Shown piece after piece: positions 25,945 through 32,280 of a stretch of DNA of 37,673 bases. The notes under the pieces are model-generated. The model saw only the letters and a list, made by a program, of their open reading frames with translations, was not told where the DNA came from and ran no database searches. The DNA lies in NCBI GenBank assembly GCA_012512505.1, contig JAAZEB010000144.1, forward strand, positions 1 to 37,673. The letters are read 5' to 3'. The first letter of the stretch is position 1, and every line of letters starts with the position of its first letter. This DNA is from Armatimonadota bacterium. GTDB taxonomy: Bacteria > Armatimonadota > JAAZEB01. The position numbers were made by a program, and so were the translations under genes.

Positions 25945-26217
25945 CTAACCATCGAGCCACTGCTCCACTTGCTCAACCACCTCTTCCGGGACCATGGTGC
26001 GCAAGGTCCTCGCCAATCGTCTCTTCTTCACTGCCTGCTCGAAGCACTCGCGCTTCGGACAAAGGTAGGCGCCCCGCCCAGCCGCTTTCCCGGTGCGGTC
26101 GATCTGCACTTGCCCGTCCGGGGTGCGCACCACCCGGAGCAACTCCTGGCGCGGCCGCTCTTGTTGGCAGCCGACGCAGGTCCGAATCGGGATCTTGCGC
26201 GGGGTCGCTTCCGGCAT
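25945..26217 (-). CDS. rnpM: RNase P modulator RnpM (YlxR, DUF448)
   Basis: This 90-residue basic RNA-binding protein lies between nusA and infB as in many bacteria. RTCVGCQQERPRQELLRVVR holds the first Cys pair, GKAAGRGAYLCPKRECFEQA the second, and KKRRLARTL follows. It is known in Bacillus as a regulator of RNase P. The ATG at 26217 (MPEATPRKIPIRTC) with AGGTG six bases upstream is preferred to a GTG six codons earlier that has no ribosome binding site. Confidence 0.95.
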   Translation of the reverse strand: MPEATPRKIPIRTCVGCQQERPRQELLRVVRTPDGQVQIDRTGKAAGRGAYLCPKRECFEQAVKKRRLARTLRTMVPEEVVEQVEQWLDG

Positions 26218-26264
26218 CCGCTTCACCTGGCACACCCCAGCGGCCGCGGCAGCGCCTGCCCCGG

Positions 26265-27368
26265 CTACTCCACGTCATCCTCCGGGGCGGCGCTCGCCTC
26301 CGGCTCCTCGGCCTCAGCCGCCTGCTCAGCCGCTAGGCGCGCCTCGTCACGGATGTCAATCTTCCAGCCCACTAGCCGGGCGGCCAGCCGCACGTTCTGG
26401 CCCTCCTTGCCGATCGCCAGCGAGAGCTGGCTGCTGGGCACGATCACCAGGATCGACTTGCGCTCGGCGTCAGTAATACGCACCGAGGTTGGCTTGGCCG
26501 GACTGAGCGCCGCCCGGACGTACTCCCGGATGTCCTCACTCCAGCGGACCACGTCGATCTTCTCGTTGTACAGCTCCTGCACCACGCTTTGCACGCGCGA
26601 GCCGCGCGGACCGACGCAGGCGCCCACCGGGTCCACCTTCTCCTCGGTGGAGGCGACGGCGATCTTCGAGCGCGCCCCTGCCTCCCGCGCCACCGACTTG
26701 ATCTCGACGATGCCGTCGGCGATCTCCGGCACCTCCATCTCGAACAGCCGGCGCAGCAAGTTCGGGTGGGTGCGCGAGACGATCACCATCGGGCTTTTCG
26801 CTGCCTTGCGCACGTCCAGGATGTAGACGCGAATGCGGTCGCCAAAGCGGTACGGTTCGCCCTGTACCTGCTCCTTGGGCGGCAGCAGTGCCTCGACCTT
26901 GCCGAGGTTGACGTAGACGTTGCGGCCCTCGCGCCACTGCACGATGCCGGAAACCACCTCGCCGACCCGGTTCTTGTACTCGTCGTAGACGGTATCGCGC
27001 TCCGCCTCGCGGATGCGCTGCAGCACCACCTGCTTCGCCGTCTGCGCGGCGATGCGCCCGAAGTTGTCGGGGGTTACCTCGACCTCAACCACATCGCCCA
27101 CCTGCGCGTCGGGCTTCTGCTTGCGTGCCTGGTCCAGGCCGATCTCGTTGACCGGGTCTTCCACCTTGTCAACCACCTGGCGTTCGGCGAAAACCATCAC
27201 GCTGGGCCGGTTCGGGTCAATCACCACGCGCACGCTGCCGGTGCCCCCGTAATCCTTCTTGTAGGCAGAGACAAGGGCATCCTCGATCGTAGGCAGGAGT
27301 CGGTCGAGAGGGATCTCCTTCTCTTTTTCTACTTGCCGTAGTGCGTGTATGAACTCGGCACTAATCAT
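26265..27368 (-). CDS. nusA: Transcription termination/antitermination factor NusA
   Basis: This 367-residue RNA polymerase-associated factor starts MISAEFIHALRQVEKEKEIP and has ALVSAYKKDYG in the N-terminal domain. The S1 domain (about 130-200) includes GEVVSGIVQWREGRNVYVNL. The KH pair includes ACVGPRGSRVQSVVQELYNE and LSLAIGKEGQNVRLAARLVG. A short acidic tail (EAEEPEASAAPEDDVE) ends it, with no long repeat region as in E. coli. The ATG at 27368 has GGAGG six bases upstream; an in-frame GTG at 27422 is less likely. It is the first gene of the operon. The rimP gene that usually precedes nusA is absent. Confidence 0.97.
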   Translation of the reverse strand: MISAEFIHALRQVEKEKEIPLDRLLPTIEDALVSAYKKDYGGTGSVRVVIDPNRPSVMVFAERQVVDKVEDPVNEIGLDQARKQKPDAQVGDVVEVEVTPDNFGRIAAQTAKQVVLQRIREAERDTVYDEYKNRVGEVVSGIVQWREGRNVYVNLGKVEALLPPKEQVQGEPYRFGDRIRVYILDVRKAAKSPMVIVSRTHPNLLRRLFEMEVPEIADGIVEIKSVAREAGARSKIAVASTEEKVDPVGACVGPRGSRVQSVVQELYNEKIDVVRWSEDIREYVRAALSPAKPTSVRITDAERKSILVIVPSSQLSLAIGKEGQNVRLAARLVGWKIDIRDEARLAAEQAAEAEEPEASAAPEDDVE

Positions 27369-27450
27369 CCAAAGCCTCCGACTCGCGTGCTCCCGACGCT
27401 CGCGCCCACTTCCAACAGCCACAAAGCGCGATAACAGCCTCCTCTAAAAC

Positions 27451-27478
27451 TGAAGAGTGGGAATCCTCCCACTCTTCA
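27451..27478 (-). terminator. 12-bp hairpin with GTTTTAG in the nusA leader (attenuator-like)
   Basis: TGAAGAGTGGGA pairs perfectly with TCCCACTCTTCA across a 4-base loop. On the minus strand it is followed by GTTTTAG. It lies about 25 bases after the predicted transcription start and about 80 before the nusA ATG. It resembles a leaky terminator that could let NusA control its own operon (inference). Confidence 0.6.
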
Positions 27479-27507
27479 CAACGCCCAATGCGGTATGATC
27501 TGAGGGC

Positions 27508-27536
27508 ATTATAGCATACACCCCTGCCTTTTGCAA
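27508..27536 (-). promoter_or_regulatory. Strong promoter of the nusA-truB operon
   Basis: On the minus strand, TTGCAA (27536-27531), a 17-base spacer and a perfect TATAAT (27513-27508) occur, with TG one base before the -10 (extended -10). Transcription would start near 27501. Confidence 0.85.
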
Positions 27537-27587
27537 GCGCGGCGGAACCCTGGCGGCCGCCCCGGGCCGGTCCCACGGCCCCGGAAT

Positions 27588-27702
27588 GGCCGTCAACCAC
27601 CGCGCGTCGCGGCTCGGCGCCGTCACCACCACCGCGGTGAATGCCGAATGGCACTGAATTCGCGCGCCCCCGCGCAGAGCTGCCGCGCGGTGGTTGACGG
27701 CC
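27588..27702. repeat. 19-bp inverted repeat upstream of the phosphatase gene
   Basis: GGCCGTCAACCACCGCGCG (27588-27606) is repeated exactly as its complement at 27684-27702. The right arm contains the -35 hexamer of the plus-strand promoter at 27694. A 12-base direct repeat, CCCTGGCGGCCG, occurs at 27548 and again at 27705. It may be a two-site operator or a decayed mobile-element remnant; no gene lies inside. With the nusA promoter and hairpin, this accounts for most of the 376-base gap 27369-27744. Confidence 0.7.
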
Positions 27703-27723
27703 GGCCCTGGCGGCCGGTAGAAT
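27694..27723 (+). promoter_or_regulatory. Sigma-70-type promoter for the phosphatase gene
   Basis: TTGACG (27694-27699), an 18-base spacer and TAGAAT (27718-27723) precede the ATG at 27745. The leader would be only about 15 bases. The -35 lies within an arm of the inverted repeat. Confidence 0.65.
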
Positions 27724-27744
27724 GAAACCGGGAAAGGGGGAAGG

Positions 27745-28878
27745 ATGCGCTTCCTATTCGTCGCGATCCTCAGCCTGTGGCTGGTCAGCGGCCCGGTGCC
27801 CGGGCAGCCGGCGCCCGCCCGCGTCCAGATCACCCGCGGGCCTTACCTGCAGCTTGCCACGGAGACCTCGGTGCAGATCCTGTGGCGCACCGATCGGCCA
27901 GCCACCTGCCGTGTCGAGTATGGCACCGATGGCTACTCGCGCAGCGCGGGCAGCGCGCGGGCGGTGACCCGGCACCGGGTGGGCCTCACCGGCCTGCAGC
28001 CTGGCACGCGCTACCGCTACCGCATTCGCTGTGGTGGGCAGGTGCTGCGGCAGGGGGTCTCCTTCACCACGAGCAAGCCGGCGGGCAAGCCGTTTCGCTT
28101 TGCCGTCTTCGGCGACTCCGGCAGCGGCGAGCCGGGGCAGCAGCGCCTGGCCGCTCGCATCGCCGCGGCCAGCCCTGATCTAATCCTGCACACCGGTGAC
28201 ATCGTCTACCCCCGCGGTGCCGAAGCAGGCTACGACTCACGCTTCTTTCAGCCCTACCGGGCGCTGTTGGCGCAGGTGGTGCTGTGGCCGGTTCCAGGCA
28301 ACCACGACCGCTTGAGCAACAGGGGCGGTCCTTACCGGTCCAACTTCGTTCTCCCCCGCAATGGCCCGGCCGGAGTTACGCCAGAGCACTGTTACTCATT
28401 CGACTATGGCGACGCCCACTTCGTGGCCCTCGACAGCAACCTGAGCGATGGAGAGTTAGCCGGCCGCGTGGTGCCCTGGCTGCGGCGCGACCTGGCCGGC
28501 ACGCAGCGGCGCTGGCGGTTTGCCTTCTTCCACCATCCCCCGTACTCAGCCGGCCTGCACGGCGGCAGCGCCCGCGTCCGCCGCCTCCTGGTGCCGGCGC
28601 TGTCTCAGGGCGCCGTCGATGTCGTCTTCAACGGGCACGACCACACCTACGAGCGCACCCACCCGGTGGGCGGGATCACCTACATCGTCACCGGCGCGGG
28701 CGGCGCCGGGCTCTACCGGCAGAAGCACCCGCACCAGCACACCGCGCGCTTCTACAACCGTGCCTACTCTTTCACTCTGGTGGAAGTGAACGGCCGCCAC
28801 CTGCGCCTGCGCCAGATCGCCGCCGACGGCACCGTGGTCGACCAGGCCGCCTGGCAGAAGCCAGCGGCCAGCGAGTAA
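27745..28878 (+). CDS. Secreted purple-acid-phosphatase-like metallophosphoesterase
   Basis: This 377-residue protein has a signal peptide (MRFLFVAILSLWLVSGPVPG). A fibronectin-III-like N-terminal domain (about 28-112, ITRGPYLQLATETSVQILWR) of the purple acid phosphatase type comes next. The catalytic domain follows, with the five metal-binding blocks in order: FGDSGSG, ILHTGDIVYPRG, VPGNHDR, FFHHPPYSAG and FNGHDHTYERT. It probably releases phosphate from organic esters outside the cell. The ATG at 27745 has a GGGGGAAGG run just upstream and a promoter at 27694. It converges with the PhyH gene nine bases beyond its stop. The substrate is unknown. Confidence 0.95.
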   Translation: MRFLFVAILSLWLVSGPVPGQPAPARVQITRGPYLQLATETSVQILWRTDRPATCRVEYGTDGYSRSAGSARAVTRHRVGLTGLQPGTRYRYRIRCGGQVLRQGVSFTTSKPAGKPFRFAVFGDSGSGEPGQQRLAARIAAASPDLILHTGDIVYPRGAEAGYDSRFFQPYRALLAQVVLWPVPGNHDRLSNRGGPYRSNFVLPRNGPAGVTPEHCYSFDYGDAHFVALDSNLSDGELAGRVVPWLRRDLAGTQRRWRFAFFHHPPYSAGLHGGSARVRRLLVPALSQGAVDVVFNGHDHTYERTHPVGGITYIVTGAGGAGLYRQKHPHQHTARFYNRAYSFTLVEVNGRHLRLRQIAADGTVVDQAAWQKPAASE

Positions 28879-28887
28879 CCGCCACCC

Positions 28888-29691
28888 TCACGCCGGCCGG
28901 GGGGCAGTCCAGTTGCCGTAAACGTCGAGGGCCACGCCCTCGACCGGGGGGCGCACGCCGCGCACCAGCAGGCCGGGCCGCCCCATCGCCTGGCCACCAA
29001 GCTGGCGGTTGCGCGGGTTGCGGTAGCCAAGGCGCACGAAGCGGCGCCAGCGGTTGGTGCGGTTCAGCGCGGAGCCGTGGATGGTGTGGATGCTGAACAG
29101 GACCACATCGCCGGCATTCCCGGGGCAAGAGACAGCGTCCTCGATCCGATAGCGGTCCGGGGGCAGGTGGGGGGAACCCTCACGGATGTGCTCTAGTGGC
29201 CCCAGCTTGTGGCTTCCGGCCAGGAACTTGAGGCAGCCGTTCTGCTCATCGGCGCCGTCCACGTGAACGATGGCGTCCAGGTAGAGGGCGTTCTCGTGGG
29301 GGTAGAACGGGTAGTCCTGGTGCATCGGGAAGGGCGTGCCGTACTCCGGCGCCTTGGCGTGCAGCGTGGAGTGGTGCAGCTCCACCTCCGGCCCGATCAG
29401 GGCGGCGATTGCCTCTACCAGGCGCGGTTGGTGCACCGCCCGTGCCCACGCCGCCGAGAAGCACTGCAGCTCGTGCATCGCCATGAGCTGCGCCCGCTTC
29501 TCCTCTTCCTCGGAGAGGTACTGCTGGTCCTTGCGCCAGGGCCCCTGCCAGCCAGGCCCAGGCGTGCCGAACGCCTCCATCACCGCATTCAGTTCGTTCG
29601 AGAGCGCGTCCACCTCTCCCGGGCTGAACACCCCCTCCAGCCGCAGGAAGCCGTTCGTGTTGAAGAACTCCACCTCTGCCGGTGAAAGCAT
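28888..29691 (-). CDS. Phytanoyl-CoA dioxygenase (PhyH) family protein
   Basis: This 267-residue Fe(II)/2-oxoglutarate-dependent oxygenase has the double-stranded beta-helix signatures. FPMHQDYPFYPHENAL supplies the H-x-D of the iron triad, LYLDAIVHVDGADEQNGCLK follows, then FLAGSHKLG. VLFSIHTIHGSALNRTNRWR holds the distal His and the Arg that binds 2-oxoglutarate. Members hydroxylate varied small molecules, so the substrate is not predictable. The ATG at 29691 (MLSPAEVEFFNTNGFL) fits the family N-terminus; a GGGGG run lies nine bases upstream. A 140-base gap with a hairpin separates it from the tRNA nucleotidyltransferase gene on the same strand. Confidence 0.93.
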   Translation of the reverse strand: MLSPAEVEFFNTNGFLRLEGVFSPGEVDALSNELNAVMEAFGTPGPGWQGPWRKDQQYLSEEEEKRAQLMAMHELQCFSAAWARAVHQPRLVEAIAALIGPEVELHHSTLHAKAPEYGTPFPMHQDYPFYPHENALYLDAIVHVDGADEQNGCLKFLAGSHKLGPLEHIREGSPHLPPDRYRIEDAVSCPGNAGDVVLFSIHTIHGSALNRTNRWRRFVRLGYRNPRNRQLGGQAMGRPGLLVRGVRPPVEGVALDVYGNWTAPRPA

Positions 29692-29778
29692 CGTCAGCAA
29701 CCCCCGTCTCGGGCGCGCCGGCACGCCCGGGCCGGATGCTCCCGGGCGCGGCGAGGTTGCGGCGGTTTCGCCTCTGGA

Positions 29779-29797
29779 GGGGGAACACGACGTTCCC
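29779..29797 (-). terminator. Hairpin after the tRNA nucleotidyltransferase gene
   Basis: GGGGAAC-acgac-GTTCCCC is a perfect 7-bp stem about 35 bases beyond the stop at 29832. No T-run follows. It may end the 37053-29832 transcript before the dioxygenase gene. Confidence 0.35.
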
Positions 29798-29831
29798 CGG
29801 GCAGGTTCCAGAACAGGCTGGCAGTGGGAGG

Positions 29832-31316
29832 CTACGGCGACCCGGGAGCCTCGCCCGCGGACGGGGGAGCCGCTGCCGCCCGGTGCTGTGCCAGGTGCTG
29901 GCGCGCCAGCGCCACTGCCTCGTCGCGGGTGGCAACCTCGCCCACGGCAACGGCCTCGCGCAGCGCGTCGAGGATGGCGCCCAGCTCCGGGCCTTGCTTC
30001 AGGCCCAGGGCGCGCATCAGGCCGCGGCCGTCCACCGGGAGCACCGGGTGGGCCACGCGGCTACCGGTGAAGTAGAGGCGCAGCATCTCCACCACGAAAC
30101 GGCGGTGCCGGGCGATCTGCGCTTCCGCCGCCCACGGCCCGCGCGCCGCCAGGCGGTCGGCCAGCGAAAGGAGCAGCGTCTCCACTGCCGCGTTGCCGGT
30201 ATCGCGGAAGAAGCGATAGCGGCTGCGATCGCTGGGCGGAACTTCGTGCGAGAGGAAGCCGGGCCACAGGTGCGCGCGCACGGCCAGGGCAACGCTCTTC
30301 GCCTCGCGGGTGCTGAGGCGCAGGCGCTGGCAGATCGTCCGGGCGACCACCGCGCCCTCTTCGTCGTGGCCGCGGAAGGAGATCACTCCCTCGGGGGTGA
30401 GGGTGCGCGTCTGCGGCTTCGCCACGTCGTGGAGGAGCGCGGTCAACCGGAACAGTGCCCGGCGCGAGCGGGGGGGGCAGGCGATCTCCTCCAGCAACGC
30501 GCCGGCCGGCGTGCGTACGTCCTCCGGCAGCTCCTCGCCGCCGAGGATGAGATCGCCTTGCCGCAGCACCTCGAGGGTGTGCTCCCACGCATCCAGGTGG
30601 TGGTTCGGGTTCTGCTCCACCCCCTTCAGCGCGTCTAGCTCCGGCAAGATGGGGGAGAGGAGACCGAGCACGTCGAGGCGGCGCACCGAGGCGGCCGGCT
30701 CCGGCAGCGTCAGGAGGGCGAACAGCTCGTCGCGCACGCGCTCGGCGGCGGCCTGGGCCAGCAGCGGGGCTGCCGCCGGCATCAGTGCCTCCGTTTCTGG
30801 CGCGAGGGTGAAGCCAACCGCCGCGCCGATGCGTACCGCCCGCAGCAAGCGCACCGGGTCGGTCTCGAAGATGTCCGGGCGCACGTGCCGGATGCGCCGC
30901 GCCCGTAAGTCCTCGCGACCGCCCGCGGGATCGATCAGCGACTCCAGAAGCCGGTCGGGAGAGAAGGGGAGGGGGAGGGCCATCGCGTTGATGGTGAAGT
31001 CGCGCCGCAGCAGGTCCTCCGCGAGGGAACCGACCAGGGGGAGCACGTCGATCCAAACGCCGCCGCCGTTTTGCCGGGGCACGACGCGGTAGGCGCGCAT
31101 CTCGGGATGCATGACGAACGGCGCGCCGCCGGTGCGGCGGGCGATGCGCTCGGCCAGGCGGCGCGGGTTGCCGTCGGTGGCCAGGTCCAGGTCCTTGATC
31201 GGCCGGTCGAGCAGCAGGTCGCGCACGCACCCGCCCACCAGGTAGACGTGCTCCCCCTCGCGGGGCGCTTCATTCACCACCTTCAACAACCGCGTCATCC
31301 CCTGGTTACTGGTCAC
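29832..31316 (-). CDS. cca: tRNA nucleotidyltransferase / poly(A) polymerase family, with HD domain
   Basis: This enzyme adds CCA (or part of it) to tRNA 3' ends. The 494-residue protein starts with the class II nucleotidyltransferase head: YLVGGCVRDLLLDRPIKDLD, with both catalytic Asp residues. RRDFTINAMALPL and ETDPVRLLRAVRIGA follow, then the neck/body helices. An HD phosphohydrolase domain in the C-terminal half shows ALLHDVAKPQTRTL. The proposed start is a GTG at 31316, with GGTGG three bases upstream, overlapping the kinase gene by 11 bases. An ATG at 31298 (MTRLLKVVNEAP) is an alternative with no ribosome binding site. Whether it makes full CCA or only adds A cannot be told from the sequence alone. 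Confidence 0.94.
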   Translation of the reverse strand: MTSNQGMTRLLKVVNEAPREGEHVYLVGGCVRDLLLDRPIKDLDLATDGNPRRLAERIARRTGGAPFVMHPEMRAYRVVPRQNGGGVWIDVLPLVGSLAEDLLRRDFTINAMALPLPFSPDRLLESLIDPAGGREDLRARRIRHVRPDIFETDPVRLLRAVRIGAAVGFTLAPETEALMPAAAPLLAQAAAERVRDELFALLTLPEPAASVRRLDVLGLLSPILPELDALKGVEQNPNHHLDAWEHTLEVLRQGDLILGGEELPEDVRTPAGALLEEIACPPRSRRALFRLTALLHDVAKPQTRTLTPEGVISFRGHDEEGAVVARTICQRLRLSTREAKSVALAVRAHLWPGFLSHEVPPSDRSRYRFFRDTGNAAVETLLLSLADRLAARGPWAAEAQIARHRRFVVEMLRLYFTGSRVAHPVLPVDGRGLMRALGLKQGPELGAILDALREAVAVGEVATRDEAVALARQHLAQHRAAAAPPSAGEAPGSP

Positions 31317-32262
31317 CGACCACCTTAGTCACCCCTGCCTCCTTCAGCGCGAACAACACCGCTCCCCAGGCCGGACGCACCGGCGCCACCGAGAGGGATG
31401 CGTGCGGGCAGACCGCGCCGATCTGCTCGCGCAGCGGCGCCAGGATCCGCTCGCCAGCGTGGAAGACACCGCCGGCGGCCACCACCGGAAAGCGCTCCTG
31501 GCACATCCCCAACCGCGCCGCGGCGGTGGTCGCCAGCAGCGCCAGCTCGTTGGCGGCGGCGGCAAGGATGGCGGCAGCCACGCCATCGCCTGCCTCGGCG
31601 GCCTGGGAAACGAGCGGCGCCAGCGCCGCCATGCCGGCCTTCCCCAGGCGATCCGTCTGGTGGGCGATCGCCACCAACTCCTCGGGGCGGGCTACCCCGA
31701 ACGCCGCGGGGATCGTCGTCGCCAGCATCGTCTCCGCCTCCCGGCCGTCGGCGCTGCGCAGGGCGGCCTGAGCGGCGCGCAGGCCGATCCAGTAGGCGCT
31801 CCCCTCATCGCCGAGGAGGTGGCCCCAGCCGCCGGCCCGCACGGTGCTCCCCGCGGCGTCGCGGCCAAAGGCAATCGAGCCGGTGCCGGCAATCAAGGCG
31901 ATGCCCGGGCCGTCACCCACGGCGCTTTGCAGGGCGGCGGCCACGTCCGGCTCCAGGCGAATGTGGATCGGCTCCGGGAAGAGGGAGCGGAACAGCTCCG
32001 GCGTGAAGTCAGGCACCCGGCCGGGCCAGAAGCCGGCGATGGCCAGGCACACCGCCCGCAGGTCCTCCACCGTGCGCCCGGCCGCCTGCAGCGCCTCCGA
32101 CAGGCACTCTTGCAGCGCGGCCTGTACCGCCGCGCGCTCGGTTGCCAGCAGGTTGGCGCCGCGCGCCGTGCCCCGGCCGAGTACCTGCCCCTGCAGGTCG
32201 GCCACCCAGCATTCGGTCTTGGTGCCGCCCCCATCCACGCCGGCCACCACCGCCCGCTCCAT
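31306..32262 (-). CDS. BadF/BadG-type sugar kinase (N-acetylglucosamine kinase-like)
   Basis: This 318-residue ATP-dependent kinase of the ASKHA fold has phosphate-1 loop VAGVDGGGTKTECWVAD, the phosphate-2 loop IALIAGTGSIAFGRD and WGHLLGDEGSAYWIGLRAAQ. A late glycine-rich VVAAGGVFHAGERIL sits near the adenosine site. Relatives phosphorylate N-acetylglucosamine or glucosamine. The ATG at 32262 has AGGAG six bases upstream. It lies 18 bases after the GHL10-type gene and overlaps the cca start, so the three are probably one transcript. The pairing with a secreted glycosidase-like protein suggests uptake and activation of released amino sugar (inference). Confidence 0.93.
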   Translation of the reverse strand: MERAVVAGVDGGGTKTECWVADLQGQVLGRGTARGANLLATERAAVQAALQECLSEALQAAGRTVEDLRAVCLAIAGFWPGRVPDFTPELFRSLFPEPIHIRLEPDVAAALQSAVGDGPGIALIAGTGSIAFGRDAAGSTVRAGGWGHLLGDEGSAYWIGLRAAQAALRSADGREAETMLATTIPAAFGVARPEELVAIAHQTDRLGKAGMAALAPLVSQAAEAGDGVAAAILAAAANELALLATTAAARLGMCQERFPVVAAGGVFHAGERILAPLREQIGAVCPHASLSVAPVRPAWGAVLFALKEAGVTKVVGDQ

Positions 32263-32280
32263 CGCTTGCTCCTCGCCTTC

